64,000 bases of DNA from G963677085 sp963677085 (GCA_963677085.2 CAXXFH010000004.1:2294001-2358000); one strand, 5' to 3'; numbered from the stretch's first letter, positions 1 through 9,401 are shown. The notes: generated from the letters alone by a model not told the origin. Program-made: numbers and translations.

Positions 1-5
1 GCAAT

Positions 6-131
6 GAATGAGAGACGATACATTGACGCTTCATCCCTCGGTCATGTTTTGCTGAAAAGGTTCGTCTTGCTGCTTGTCCCAAGGCAACACGGACGGAGCC
101 AGTGGCACACTTGAACGTTGTCACTCAGCCG
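6..131 (+). repeat. Direct repeat copy 1 (left of PepSY segment)
   Basis: About 125 bp that align clearly, with scattered mismatches and a small indel, to 1173-1300. Shared runs include TTCATCCCTCGGTCA, TGAAAAGGTTC and GGAGCCAGTGGCACAC. The two copies bracket the low-GC PepSY gene. It is not coding as far as I can see. Confidence 0.75.
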
Positions 132-189
132 CTTTCATCCAAAGGCCAGCGGTATTCTCTCCGTAGTCCAAGCCTGTGGAAGTCTATTT

Positions 190-272
190 CGAGCAAGACT
201 TTTTGCGACCAACGGGAGCGGGTTTTTACCTCGGTGTGGTAGCACCGGTTTGGTTGACAGCCTTGCTGCCCC
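190..272 (+). repeat. Interspersed repeat family A, copy 1
   Basis: Member of a ~68-bp family that starts GCGACCAACGGGAGCGGG, has a central hairpin (GGTGNGGTAGCACC) and ends near GGTTGGCGGCCCTGC. In this copy the final part reads TTGACAGCCTTGC. A leader with TTTCGAGCAAGA precedes it, as in other copies. Confidence 0.75.
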
Positions 273-307
273 GTGGTGCCCCGACGTTCCCATTCTCCCT
301 TCCTATT

Positions 308-832
308 TCAGCACAGCAGAAGCACAATGGTTGCAGATAGGACTCCGGCTATTGTGATATAGACATTTCTTCTGAAATGTTTCGTGCCAGATTCAAACAT
401 CCAGAAAGACGATATTGCCAAGAAGAACAGCAGTATCCCGAAGATCATGGAAAACCAATGCATGGAATCCTTGCTGGATGACTTATGTAGCTTGCTCAGT
501 TTTTCAAGCACAAGGGGAAGGCTTTTACTGGTGTAAACGGCAACTCCTGTCGGCTTATGGTATGTTCCATTGTTGAAATGGATGGTTTCTCCTTCTTCTT
601 TTGTCACTTTCAACCCTCTGAAGTGTAAAGCCATGCCGAGCTCATCTGCTTTCAGATTCGGAGCTACCGTCTTTTCGGTCAAGGTTTCGTGTTTCAAAAA
701 GTCGGTGTCCCGATAGATGAGCACAATACCGCTCAAGCTGTAGATCACGGCAAACCCGATGATGAAATAGCCGATATACCGATGTAAGGAACGCACCGTT
801 CTTCGGATGGATCTCTTTTTCTCGCTGCCCAC
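308..832 (-). CDS. PepSY-associated membrane protein, probably acquired
   Basis: Predicted inner-membrane protein of 174 aa with a basic N-terminus, a first membrane helix at about residues 19-40, a soluble middle part, and two further helices at about 126-147 and 155-173. The order resembles short PepSY-TM proteins, which in Bacteroidetes often accompany iron uptake or reductase genes; the specific role here is unknown. The start is GTG at 832 with AGAGG 8-9 bases upstream. Base and codon use (many AAA, ATT, TTT codons; K, I and S rich) contrasts with the GC-rich genes to the right. Together with the flanking direct repeats this suggests horizontal transfer, although assembly chimerism near the window edge cannot be excluded. 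The family call is by pattern only. Confidence 0.7.
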   Translation of the reverse strand: MGSEKKRSIRRTVRSLHRYIGYFIIGFAVIYSLSGIVLIYRDTDFLKHETLTEKTVAPNLKADELGMALHFRGLKVTKEEGETIHFNNGTYHKPTGVAVYTSKSLPLVLEKLSKLHKSSSKDSMHWFSMIFGILLFFLAISSFWMFESGTKHFRRNVYITIAGVLSATIVLLLC

Positions 833-1172
833 AATTGTTACCTCTTTGTTGCAGATAGGAATATTGCCGTCTCTCCCACATATGGGCGTATAATAATTCT
901 AACACGTTTGGAGTCGACAAGTTTCGGGTAGTTGAGATAGATTCAGAGGTTGTGAATCCACGGGAATGCCCTGACGGGTGGTGGGTAGCCCCGATGGCTC
1001 CGCTATCGGGGTGCCAAAGGCGCAAGAGGCGTCGATTTGTTTCCCAAGGGCAGAAGAGTTACGTCCTTTTCTTATCCCTCATGGAGGCAACTGTGTCGGC
1101 GGGGCGACACTGACGAAAAGGGACGGAGAGAATGCCGGTGCCTTGCTGGAGGTAACGTCTCGTTTCGTTGTC
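833..1172. other. Intergenic region with repeat family F
   Basis: No convincing gene. At 984-1030 it holds a hairpin repeat (GTAGCCCCGATNGCTNNGCTATCGGGG) of the same family as 27227-27352. Short open frames here read through the hairpin and lack support. Confidence 0.5.
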
Positions 1173-1300
1173 GTAATGAGAGACGGTACATTGACGGTTC
1201 ATCCCTCGGTCACGTTTTGGTGAAAAGGTTCCTCTTGCTGTTTGCCCAAAAAGAGCACTGGCGGAGCCAGTGGCACACTCCAACGGTGTTGCTCGGCCGA
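1173..1300 (+). repeat. Direct repeat copy 2 (right of PepSY segment)
   Basis: Second copy of the sequence at 6-131. It ends just upstream of the gene starting at 1320. Confidence 0.75.
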
Positions 1301-1319
1301 GGGAGCCAGAGGGAGTGTC

Positions 1320-1775
1320 ATGGAATTTCTCGCGCGGACGTTGAAATGCGCACGTCACCATTGGCGTGATCTCGCGATGATCGCGGTAGCCCTCGTGGTT
1401 TTCTGGATAACGCTACCGCTGACGTTCGGCGTGAAATACTTCAAGATTCGCTCGCCAGACGGCCGCGCTGAGGCATATCTGGAGAGAAAAGGCGGTGTGC
1501 ACTACACCTTGGTTGTGCATCGCGATGATGGAAAGGAGATGAGACAGTGGCTGCCAGGGTTTGCCCGGCCCGAACGTATTTTCTGGTTTCGCAATGGTGA
1601 TGCAATCGGCCTGGACTACGGCAATAATGATCGCCGAGTTATTTACGTGACGCTGCGACTGAGATGCCAGGAGGCCCCATGGGCAATCACGGAGGAGGAA
1701 GAAGACAAGGCGTTCTCGGTGCGCAAGAGGATGCTATCCGATGAGGAGGAAGAGGAGTTCGAGTTCGTTAAGTAG
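1320..1775 (+). CDS. Hypothetical membrane-anchored protein
   Basis: A 151-aa protein that I do not recognise. It has one membrane helix at about residues 19-39 followed by an extracytoplasmic part containing a pattern of short strands (RSPDGRAEAYLERKGG, YTLVVHRDDG). The C-terminal tail is strongly acidic (DEEEEEFEFVK). ATG 1320 was chosen because GAGGGAG lies a few bases upstream; an upstream in-frame start would run through the direct repeat. No neighbour gives a functional hint. Confidence 0.6.
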   Translation: MEFLARTLKCARHHWRDLAMIAVALVVFWITLPLTFGVKYFKIRSPDGRAEAYLERKGGVHYTLVVHRDDGKEMRQWLPGFARPERIFWFRNGDAIGLDYGNNDRRVIYVTLRLRCQEAPWAITEEEEDKAFSVRKRMLSDEEEEEFEFVK

Positions 1776-1979
1776 TCCCTGCATTCGGACGAAGAGTTGC
1801 CTCCTCTTTTTCTCGTTTGACCTGCCAGCCTGCACCGCAATCCCTGGCCGGCTCCACCCCCAGCCACCTTGCAGTCTCGCATTCTCCAGCTTTCTGGACA
1901 TCTTTTTCCGAAGAGATTATGCTAATCGGTAGTATTTTCCTGCCTCTGCCGCCCTCCACCTTTCCAGGGAGCCCCCGCC

Positions 1980-2717
1980 GTGAAGAAGTTGCTTGCCGTC
2001 TGTCTGTTGGTGTTGTTTGCCATGGCGACTGCGGTCCGTGCCGAGGAGCCCAAGCTGCGTGGGCTTTGGTGTACGGGCGGGTGCTGCCACGACTATAAGA
2101 AACACGCCCCGCTGTTGACCGAGAAGATCGGCGAGTTGGCCAACGTCGACTTCACCATCGCTTGGGGCCTCGAAACGTTCAAGGACAAGGACTACGCCAA
2201 GGACTACGACGTGGTCGTTTACGATCTCTGCTTCGGCGGCGAGAAGGATGAGACGTTGATTAAGAACATTACCCAAACGATTCGCCAGGGCAAGCCCACG
2301 GTGATTGTTCACTGTTCGTTGCACAACTTCCGCGCGGCGGAGATCGACGATTGGCGCGAGGCCATCGGCATGACCTCGCGAAGCCACGACCACTTCCGTG
2401 CCCTGGCGACCAAAAAAGTGGCCGACCATCCCATCACCCGATTCTGGCCGGAAGACTGGAAGACCGAAGGCGACGAGCTTTATCGGACCGAAAAGTTCTG
2501 GCCTAGCGCGACGGCGTTGATGACGGTCCACAGCCCCGAGTCGGACAAAGACCACGTGGTCACGTGGATCAACCAGTACGGCAAAGGTCGGGTGTTTGCG
2601 ACCACGTTGGGGCACAACATGCTGACGGTCGGGCGTCCCAAGTATGCACGCTTGCTGGCCAATGGGCTGCTGTGGACTTGTGGCAAGCTGGGCGAAGGAC
2701 CAGGGGCTGGAAACTAG
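1980..2717 (+). CDS. ThuA-like domain secreted protein
   Basis: A 245-aa protein with an N-terminal signal peptide (about residues 1-21, ending AVRA) followed by a ThuA/glutamine-amidotransferase-like fold. Typical ThuA features are the GLWCTGGCCHDYKKH opening, the DVVVYDLC strand, a VIVHCSLHNF strand and the terminal GKGRVFATTLGHN and ARLLANGLLWTCG motifs. ThuA-like proteins of planctomycetes are thought to act on sugars or uronates in the periplasm, but the reaction is not established. The start is GTG 1980 (KKLLAVCLL follows). It lies 67 bp upstream of the DUF1080 protein in the same direction, a frequent pairing in this phylum that suggests a shared role in polysaccharide use. Confidence 0.85.
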   Translation: MKKLLAVCLLVLFAMATAVRAEEPKLRGLWCTGGCCHDYKKHAPLLTEKIGELANVDFTIAWGLETFKDKDYAKDYDVVVYDLCFGGEKDETLIKNITQTIRQGKPTVIVHCSLHNFRAAEIDDWREAIGMTSRSHDHFRALATKKVADHPITRFWPEDWKTEGDELYRTEKFWPSATALMTVHSPESDKDHVVTWINQYGKGRVFATTLGHNMLTVGRPKYARLLANGLLWTCGKLGEGPGAGN

Positions 2718-2784
2718 GGACTAGATACTAGGAGCTAGGGGAGAGAGAAATCAGCGGCGGGTGTTAATCTTTTCGGAGCAAACT

Positions 2785-5187
2785 ATGGTTCACAACGCGC
2801 TTCATAGAATTCTGGCCATCGCCATTGTCTTGTCTTGGACAGCCACGTTGTCCCTGGCGGAAGACGATTTTGGGGTGAAGCTGATGCGGCCCGACAGTCT
2901 GGTTGGGTGGCAATACGGTGAAAAGTCTCCGGCAGGTTGGATCGTGACCGACGGTGTGCTTAGCGGCACGAAAGACTCGACGCCGCTGCTTTCTGGCTTT
3001 ACGGCTGGCGACAGCGAGTTGCGTTTGCGATGGAGCGTGGCCGAGAAGGGAGCTTGGAAGCTGTTGCTGCCCGAGGTTCCTAACAAGCCGGGTTTGTCGA
3101 TCGTGTTTCGCGAAGGCGACGGCTGCGGTCGTATCTCCGACGGCGACAAACAGCTCCATGCCGGCGCCAAAATGGAAGCCAAGAAGGACGGCATGCACAC
3201 GGCCGCGCTGCGTCGCTCAGGCGATAAGATCACGCTGAAGGTCGACGGCAAGCAGCTTTGGCAGCTTCCCCTGCCCGGTGGGCGACGTTTCGGCCTGGGG
3301 CTTCAGCTCACCGAAGGAAAAGGCACTCTGGCCGATCTTCGCGGCAGCGAACCGGCTGGCACGTCGCTGATCGGTGGCAACGATCTGAAAGATTGGTGGT
3401 GTCCCGGCAATAAGAAGGCCTGGGTCGTCGAAGACGGCGAAATGGTGCTTCATCCCGACAATGGCAACTATCTTCGCACCAACAAGGAATACGGCAACTT
3501 CGTTCTGTCGTTCGACTACAACATCAAAGACGGCGGAAACTCGGGCGTGGGTATTCGCACGCCGCGCGCTGGCTGGCCCTCGGGCGACGGTATGGAGTTG
3601 CAGATTCTCCACCAGAAAAATCATCCCCGCAATGCCCACGACGCGGCTTCGATTTACGGCAATGTTCCGGCGTTGGACAGGGCCTACTGGCTTGGCGAGT
3701 ACAATCAGATGGTCATCAAAGCCGACGGCTGGTTGATCTCGGTTTGGGTCAACGGCGAGTTGGTTCAGCACGCCAACACGCTCGAACATCCCGAATTGCG
3801 ACACCGTTACCTCAAAGGTTGGGTCGGCCTGCAAGACCACAATGCAGAGATTCACTTCCGCAACCTTTGTATCCTCGAAGCGCCCGACGGAACCGGGCTC
3901 GACGCCTGGTACCGCACGCACCCGAAAAACGCCAATGCGGTGGTCATCGACCGTATTATGAACACCGACACGCTGTCGAAGGTCGACGGGTTGACCTCGG
4001 GCGTGGTCAGCAAGACGGTCGATGGCGACCAACCGGGCGAACACGTGCTTGCGGAGTTCATCGGTCCGGGCGCCGTGGTTCGCATCGCACGGACCAACGA
4101 CGAAGGCCAGCTGGCCTTTTTCTTCGACGGCGAAAAGAAGCCGCGAATCAAGTGCAAGGCGGCCGATCTGATGAACGCCTTGCCCATGATCACCGAAGAC
4201 GGCAACCCGGTGCCCACGTGCTTGGCCTACACGAAGAGCCTGAAGATTGTGCTCTCCGACGCCAAGAAGGCCGAGTATCGCATCGACTACGTGAACCTAT
4301 CAAAGTCGGTCGAGGCCGAGACGTTTGTCAGTCGCAACGCGATGAGTCCGCGCGGTTGGAACTCGGCGGCCAAGTATCGGGCGTTCCGTAACAAGTTCAA
4401 TTGGGCCGGGCCGCGGGAATTCGATCCCATTCCGCGTTTGAAGTCGGAAAAGAAGGCCATCGATCCCGGTGAAAGCCAGGAGTTGATTCACCTCGACGGC
4501 ACGGGCGTTGTCCACATGGTTCGTCTGGAAGCTCCTAAGGAGGTCCTCGACAACGACGACCTTTGGCTCGAAGTAACCATCGACGGCGAGGACAAACCGG
4601 CCGTTTCGGCACCGGCCCGTTATTGGTTTCCCAGTTTGGCGAAAGATCAAGGCAATTACCGCAATTATCTGTTGGTACGACGTCACGGCAAACCGACGCT
4701 GTTTCTGGCCATGCCGTTCGCCGACGGTTGGACCTTCACGGCCAGCAACCGCGGGAAGAAGAAGATCGACGGGCTGTCGCTCGAAATCGCGGCCGAAAGT
4801 GCCACCGACAAAAACCGCGAGGAAATTGCCAAACGGTTGCGTCTGCGGGGAACCTTCCAGCCGGCATCCGATGGGACCAACGAGATCATCAATACGCAGG
4901 GCACTGGCCGCTGGATTGGTTTGGTTTACGCCGAACCGTCTGTGCCGGCGGGCATTGCCGCGTTGGAGGTCGATGGCGAAGCGGTCGACGGTTGGGCCGC
5001 GCCGAATCTCGGCTTGCTGCTCGGTTCGCCCGAGGAGGAGTTCCGTTCGGTCCTCAGCGGTCGGCGGCGAGGGCTCAGTTGGCGCTACCTGTTGATGGCT
5101 CCGGTCGATTTCGAAAAGTCGTTGGCGCTTACGTCGACCGACGACAAAGTGGGCAGTCGGCTGGCGCTGTTCTACATGGCGAAGTAG
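2785..5187 (+). CDS. DUF1080 (3-keto-disaccharide hydrolase-like) secreted protein
   Basis: An 800-aa exported protein. The signal peptide covers about residues 1-26 (ending SLAEDD). Two ConA-like DUF1080 parts follow: a first one to about residue 190 and a clearer one at about 195-365, with WVVEDGEMVLHP, NFVLSFDYNIKDGGNSGVG, DGMELQILH and the closing LKGWVGLQDH...IHFRNLCI. The C-terminal 430 residues contain further beta-rich parts, one with a DUF2961-like feel (VVHMVRLEAPKE), function unknown. DUF1080 proteins are associated with cleavage or binding of keto-sugars and plant glycans. ATG 2785 was preferred over GTG 2761 because it places the signal peptide at the very N-terminus. Confidence 0.85.
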   Translation: MVHNALHRILAIAIVLSWTATLSLAEDDFGVKLMRPDSLVGWQYGEKSPAGWIVTDGVLSGTKDSTPLLSGFTAGDSELRLRWSVAEKGAWKLLLPEVPNKPGLSIVFREGDGCGRISDGDKQLHAGAKMEAKKDGMHTAALRRSGDKITLKVDGKQLWQLPLPGGRRFGLGLQLTEGKGTLADLRGSEPAGTSLIGGNDLKDWWCPGNKKAWVVEDGEMVLHPDNGNYLRTNKEYGNFVLSFDYNIKDGGNSGVGIRTPRAGWPSGDGMELQILHQKNHPRNAHDAASIYGNVPALDRAYWLGEYNQMVIKADGWLISVWVNGELVQHANTLEHPELRHRYLKGWVGLQDHNAEIHFRNLCILEAPDGTGLDAWYRTHPKNANAVVIDRIMNTDTLSKVDGLTSGVVSKTVDGDQPGEHVLAEFIGPGAVVRIARTNDEGQLAFFFDGEKKPRIKCKAADLMNALPMITEDGNPVPTCLAYTKSLKIVLSDAKKAEYRIDYVNLSKSVEAETFVSRNAMSPRGWNSAAKYRAFRNKFNWAGPREFDPIPRLKSEKKAIDPGESQELIHLDGTGVVHMVRLEAPKEVLDNDDLWLEVTIDGEDKPAVSAPARYWFPSLAKDQGNYRNYLLVRRHGKPTLFLAMPFADGWTFTASNRGKKKIDGLSLEIAAESATDKNREEIAKRLRLRGTFQPASDGTNEIINTQGTGRWIGLVYAEPSVPAGIAALEVDGEAVDGWAAPNLGLLLGSPEEEFRSVLSGRRRGLSWRYLLMAPVDFEKSLALTSTDDKVGSRLALFYMAK

Positions 5188-5195
5188 CAACAAAT

Positions 5196-5236
5196 TCCTC
5201 CCCTCTCCCTGTGGGAGAGGGGCCGGGGGCGAGGGG
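5196..5236. repeat. Hairpin repeat family C (single unit)
   Basis: Palindromic CCCCTCTCC...GGAGAGGGGCCGGGGG unit 8 bp after the DUF1080 stop. It may also serve as a terminator, although no T-tract follows. Confidence 0.6.
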
Positions 5237-5368
5237 ATTGCCCCATCTATACTGAAGTTGCCATTCGGGTGCCAGCCAAGCTTGATGTTGGCCGACCTAT
5301 GGCGATGGAACGTCACTGCCAAAGTCTTCGAAGCAGAGCTTCGGAACCAGAATGAATGGGAAGAGGCG

Positions 5369-6058
5369 ATGGCCGAACACACACCCGGACTGTTCATTAC
5401 CGGCACCGACACTGAAGTCGGTAAGACGTATGTCACAGCGCTAATCACCCGGGCGATGGTGGCCGCTGGACATCGGGTGGGCGTTTACAAGCCGGCGGCC
5501 AGCGGGTGCCGTCGACAGGGCGAGACGTTGGTGGCCGATGATGCGGTATCGCTCTGGGAGGCTGCCGGTCGGCCTGGCGAGTTGCAGCGCGTTTGTCCGC
5601 AGCGTTTCCTTGCCCCGGTGGCCCCGCACGTGGCCGCTCGCGAAGAAGGCAAACAGCTCGATGCCGCGCTGCTGCGCGATGGGCTTACCTACTGGCAGCA
5701 ACGTAGCGATGTTATCCTGGTCGAAGGCGCCGGGGGACTGATGTCGCCGATGGGCGACGAAGAGTATGTGGCCGATTTGGCCTACGATTTGGGCTTTCCC
5801 TTGGTGATCGTCTCGCGCAATGTATTGGGGACGATCAATCAAACGTTGCAGACGCTGATCACGGCGGCTGCGTTTTACGAGGGCTTGCCGATCGCCGGGG
5901 TGGTTCTCAATAATCCCACCGCGCCGGCGGACGATGCAAGTCTGGCGACGAACCGGCAGGAACTGGCTGCCCGGTGCGGTCCACCACTGCTTGCGGAAGT
6001 CGGGTGGAAGGCCACCGAGTTCGACCGCCAGCTCGATTGGTTTGCGTTGGCGCGCTAG
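5369..6058 (+). CDS. bioD: Dethiobiotin synthetase
   Basis: BioD makes dethiobiotin from 7,8-diaminopelargonate, CO2 and ATP in the cytoplasm, the penultimate step of biotin synthesis. The 229-aa product shows the P-loop GTDTEVGKT at residues 12-20, the lysine-containing YKPAASGC motif at 40-47, the EGAGGLMSPMG loop and a late VLNNPTAPADD segment, all usual for the family and at the usual length. ATG 5369 is preceded by GGGAAGAGG; longer in-frame starts would extend into a non-homologous leader. No other biotin gene is visible in the window, so it is a stand-alone bio gene here. Confidence 0.92.
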   Translation: MAEHTPGLFITGTDTEVGKTYVTALITRAMVAAGHRVGVYKPAASGCRRQGETLVADDAVSLWEAAGRPGELQRVCPQRFLAPVAPHVAAREEGKQLDAALLRDGLTYWQQRSDVILVEGAGGLMSPMGDEEYVADLAYDLGFPLVIVSRNVLGTINQTLQTLITAAAFYEGLPIAGVVLNNPTAPADDASLATNRQELAARCGPPLLAEVGWKATEFDRQLDWFALAR

Positions 6059-6065
6059 TGCTTTA

Positions 6066-6431
6066 TTAGGGTTTGATGAACTTCTGCACTTTTCTTCGCA
6101 GCGTGTCCGGCTGGAAGGGTTTGACCACGTAATCGTTCGCGCCGGCGCCGATCGCGGTCAGCACTTGCTGTTGCTTGGCCTCTCCGGTGACCATGATCAC
6201 GGGAATCATTGAACCGGCTGATCGTAGCGAGCGGATCACATCGAGGCCATTTGCGCCGGGCATATTCCAATCGATGATTGCCAGGTCGAACTTCTCGTTG
6301 GTCAGCCGATTGAGCGCCTCATCACCGTCTACCGCCATGCAAACCTCATCAATCCCTAACGAAAAAAGGGACAGTTCAAGTAAGGTCCTCATGGGAGGAT
6401 CATCGTCGGCAATGAGCACACGAAAACTCAT
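6066..6431 (-). CDS. CheY-like single-domain response regulator
   Basis: A 121-aa receiver domain without an output domain. Acidic pair D9/D10 in LIADDDPP, phosphoacceptor D54 in IIDWNMPG, T82 in VMVTGEA and K104 in VVKPF are all present, so phosphorylation is expected. Stand-alone receivers act by protein-protein contact, in chemotaxis or phosphorelay; no kinase gene lies next to it. ATG 6431 was chosen (MSFRVLIADDD); a TTG two codons upstream is also possible. It converges with bioD, 7 bp apart. Confidence 0.92.
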   Translation of the reverse strand: MSFRVLIADDDPPMRTLLELSLFSLGIDEVCMAVDGDEALNRLTNEKFDLAIIDWNMPGANGLDVIRSLRSAGSMIPVIMVTGEAKQQQVLTAIGAGANDYVVKPFQPDTLRRKVQKFIKP

Positions 6432-6720
6432 GAGCAATGCACCGCAGCCTCCAGACGTCGTTTGTAAATAGGTTCAACGCATGAGAGAGCGTCTGGAAGC
6501 TCCCGTTCGTCGGGCCTTTCGTCTCTTTGTCCACTGCGACGGCAGCACATGGGACTGCCGGAGCAGGGCATACGAACGAAAAAGAATAAATAATAAGGAT
6601 CGTGAAGAAGTCTTCAACCCCGCTTGCAGACTACGAACACTAACGTTCCTAACAATCGGTGGCCGGTTTGGTTTACGTTACCGGTCCGACGCTTCCATCG
6701 GCCCCATCGGGGGTTCGGGC

Positions 6721-7992
6721 TCACTTCAATTCGCACCAGACTGTGGTTAACGCGATCAACCACTCGATGGACTGTATCATTTCGTCAAGACAAGCCCACT
6801 CCAACGGAGAGTGCGGTGCGTGCTGACCGGTAGATAGATTGGGGGTTGGCAAACCCAACTCCGTCAATCGCGATCCATCAGTGCCACCGCGGACGATTGC
6901 CAGTTGGGAATCTCGCCCCAACTGGCTTAACGCCTGTTGGGCATAGCCGACGGCCCTCGGTTCACGCACCAAGCCGTCGGCCATATTGCGATACTGCCGA
7001 CAAAGTTCTACTTCAATTTGGGCCCCTTTAAACTCTAACATACTATCGGCCGCTGCCACGTGTAGGCGTTGTGCATATTCTTCAAGTTTTGCCGTATCGA
7101 AGTCGCGGAGTATTACCCGCAAACGCACCTCCCCTACCCCACCTTCGATCTGGTACGGATGGATGAAGCCTTCCCGTCCTTGCGTGGTCTCCGGCGAAAG
7201 TTGGTTGCGGGGAAGACGTTCGATAAAATTCGCGGCGACCCGCAGGGCATTCGTCATGCGATCTTTTCCAATCGACGGATGAATGTTTACGCCGCGAACG
7301 TGGATTACCGCAACGTCGGCCGAAAACGTCTCGACGTCGATTTCGTTGGCCCCTTGGCCGTCGAGTGTGTAACACACCGTGGCGTCGATCCGATCGAGAT
7401 TCAGCTTGTCGACACCTCGGCCTATCTCTTCGTCGCACGTGAAGACCAGACGAACGGGACCGTGCTGGATTTCCGGGTGTTCCATCAGCCAGGCCGCCGT
7501 TTCCATGATCACCGCCACGCCCGCCTTGTCGTCGGCACCCAGCAGCGTAGTGCCGTCGGACGTGATCAATGTGCAGCCGACGAGGTTTTTCAGTTCCGGG
7601 TTTTCGTCCACAAGAATTACCTTAGTGGAATCACCCGGCAGCACGATATTGCCCCCTTCGTAGGGTTTGATTACCTGCGGTTTGACTCCAGCACCAGTCG
7701 TCTCGGCCGAAGTGTCGAGATGGGCGCAAAACGCGATTGTGGGGACGGGGTCGCCGGCGGCCACCGTGTCGGCCGAAGCAGCAGCGCCGTCGACCGTCGA
7801 CGGTACGGTGGCCAGGACGATTCCGTGCTGGTCCTGCTCGGCTGCGATGCCCAGGGCCACGAGTTCGTCGGCCAGGATCTTGCCCAGCTCGAGCTGCCCC
7901 GACGAACTCGGGTAGGTCTCGGCACTCTCGCGAGCCGTGGTGTCGATCTGGACGTATCGCAGGAAGCGTTCCAGCAAGCGATCTCGATTCAT
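6721..7992 (-). CDS. pepT: Peptidase T (tripeptide aminopeptidase, M20B)
   Basis: Zinc-dependent cytoplasmic aminopeptidase that removes the N-terminal residue of tripeptides. The 423-aa protein carries the metal site motifs of the family: AHLDTSAE near residues 90-97 (first metal His and bridging Asp), GADDKAG near 150, TCDEEIGRG near 180 (catalytic Glu pair), and TDGSRLTELGLPTPNLSTG near 365-383. Length matches PepT. It is preceded at its 5' side by repeat family A copy 2. The start ATG 7992 gives MNRDRLLERFLRYVQIDTTA, which fits the family N-terminus. Confidence 0.92.
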   Translation of the reverse strand: MNRDRLLERFLRYVQIDTTARESAETYPSSSGQLELGKILADELVALGIAAEQDQHGIVLATVPSTVDGAAASADTVAAGDPVPTIAFCAHLDTSAETTGAGVKPQVIKPYEGGNIVLPGDSTKVILVDENPELKNLVGCTLITSDGTTLLGADDKAGVAVIMETAAWLMEHPEIQHGPVRLVFTCDEEIGRGVDKLNLDRIDATVCYTLDGQGANEIDVETFSADVAVIHVRGVNIHPSIGKDRMTNALRVAANFIERLPRNQLSPETTQGREGFIHPYQIEGGVGEVRLRVILRDFDTAKLEEYAQRLHVAAADSMLEFKGAQIEVELCRQYRNMADGLVREPRAVGYAQQALSQLGRDSQLAIVRGGTDGSRLTELGLPTPNLSTGQHAPHSPLEWACLDEMIQSIEWLIALTTVWCELK

Positions 7993-8138
7993 CGTATTTC
8001 AGACCTCTATTGATTCCGTGGTTGATTGTGGAACACTTCATTGCGTCCTGGCCCGGGAAACCGGGCTCTCGTTGGTCGCCCTCGTTTCCTAAGTAATGCA
8101 GGACCCAATAAAAGTTTGTTTTTCGAGCGATAATCTCA

Positions 8139-8203
8139 GCGACCAACGAGAGCGGGTTCTTGCCTCGGTGCGATAGCACCGGTTTGGTTGGCGGCCCTGC
8201 TGT
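8139..8203 (+). repeat. Interspersed repeat family A, copy 2
   Basis: Same ~68-bp element (GCGACCAACGAGAGCGGG ... GGTTTGGTTGGCGGCCCTGC), preceded by GTTTTTCGAGCGATAATCT. It sits in the divergent gap between pepT and the exonuclease gene. Confidence 0.8.
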
Positions 8204-8399
8204 CTCGCGCGTCTCCTCGGTGTTACTCATCTCGAAGAAAGTGCCGGTTTACCGTATCGGCTATCTTCCGTCATACGGGCCAATTCTGGTAGGCTATCGT
8301 GGTGAGCCGTTTTTCGCTAGGGATCCTCGGCAGTTCCACCCGGGCTGTCATGTTCCCATCGCCCCTGCCCGTTCCCTTCTATCCCGAGGACTCCGCACC

Positions 8400-9287
8400 A
8401 TGTCCGAAAAAATTCGCTATCTCGTGTTCGACATCGAGAGTGTGGCCGATGCCGAGTTGGTCGCCAAAATCCGCTACGCCGCCGAATCGGTCGAGCCGGT
8501 CGAGGCCGTCCGGCGATATCGGGCCGAGTTGATGAGCAAGTACGAGAGCGACTTCATTCCTTACACGTTCCAGATGCCGGTTTCCGTGGCCGTGGGCAAG
8601 GTGACGGCCGACTTCGAACTGGTCGACGTGGTGGTTCTCGACGAACCGAAGTTTCGCAGCCACGTGATTACCGAGTATTTCTGGCGCGGCTGGGAAACCT
8701 ACCGGCGCCCCACGCTCGTCAGCTTCAACGGTCGCGGTTTCGATCTCCCACTGCTTGAGCTATCGGCCTTTCGCTACGGTTTGCAGGTACCGGGCTGGTT
8801 CCACGAAGGCGGTCGAGCCTACGAGCAACCCCGCAATCGCTACAACACCCAGGCTCATATCGATCTTTGCGAACTGCTGACCAACTTTGGTTCCACGCGT
8901 TTCAACGGCGGGCTGAATCTGGCGGCCAACCTGCTAGGAAAGCCCGGCAAGATGGAAGTCCAAGGCGACATGGTCCAGGATATGTACGACGCCGGCAAGC
9001 TAGGCGAAATCAACGACTACTGCCGCTGCGACGTTCTCGACACCTACTTCGTGTTTCTTCGCACCCGGGTGTTGCTCGGCCAGCTTCCCTTGGATCGCGA
9101 ACAGCAACTCATTGCCAGTACCAAGCAATGGCTGCAAGGCCAAGCCGAGTCGGTGGCGGCCTATCGAACGTATCTCGATCATTGGGGTGACTGGCGTAAC
9201 CCCTGGATGGAGACGAGCCAGGAAGCGGTATCGTCGAGTGCCACTTGCGGCGCGGAACAGGCAGAACCTCCGGAATCGGCATTGTAG
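8400..9287 (+). CDS. Predicted 3'-5' exonuclease, PolB exonuclease-like
   Basis: A 295-aa DEDD-type exonuclease related to the proofreading domain of family B polymerases (the DNA_pol_B_exo2 group). Visible motifs are Exo I FDIESV (D11, E13), Exo II with LVSFNGRGFDLP near residue 110, and Exo III YCRCDVLDTYFVFLR near 210, which supply the acidic metal ligands. It probably removes nucleotides from DNA 3' ends in repair; the substrate is inferred. ATG 8400 was taken because homology-like sequence begins there; the longer open frame upstream runs through a repeat. Confidence 0.85.
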   Translation: MSEKIRYLVFDIESVADAELVAKIRYAAESVEPVEAVRRYRAELMSKYESDFIPYTFQMPVSVAVGKVTADFELVDVVVLDEPKFRSHVITEYFWRGWETYRRPTLVSFNGRGFDLPLLELSAFRYGLQVPGWFHEGGRAYEQPRNRYNTQAHIDLCELLTNFGSTRFNGGLNLAANLLGKPGKMEVQGDMVQDMYDAGKLGEINDYCRCDVLDTYFVFLRTRVLLGQLPLDREQQLIASTKQWLQGQAESVAAYRTYLDHWGDWRNPWMETSQEAVSSSATCGAEQAEPPESAL

Positions 9288-9358
9288 CGGGACGACAAGA
9301 CAACTTTCTGCAGCGAGACTATCCGTCGCGGCACGAACCGGGCCGGCAAGAAAAGAAA

Positions 9359-9401
9359 AAGCCCGCCACGTTACTGTCAGATATCGAAACGTGACGGGCT
9401 T
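9359..9401 (-). terminator. Intrinsic terminator, minus strand
   Basis: 14-bp stem (AAGCCCGTCACGTT / AACGTGGCGGGCTT on the minus strand, one mismatch) followed by a T-rich tract TTTTTCTTTTC. It lies downstream of the minus-strand gene ending at 9703 and also separates it from the convergent exonuclease gene. Confidence 0.75.

Noticed and set aside
642..1025. A minus-strand ORF overlapping the PepSY gene
   Set aside because: It runs antiframe through the PepSY gene and a hairpin repeat; its protein has no domain pattern.
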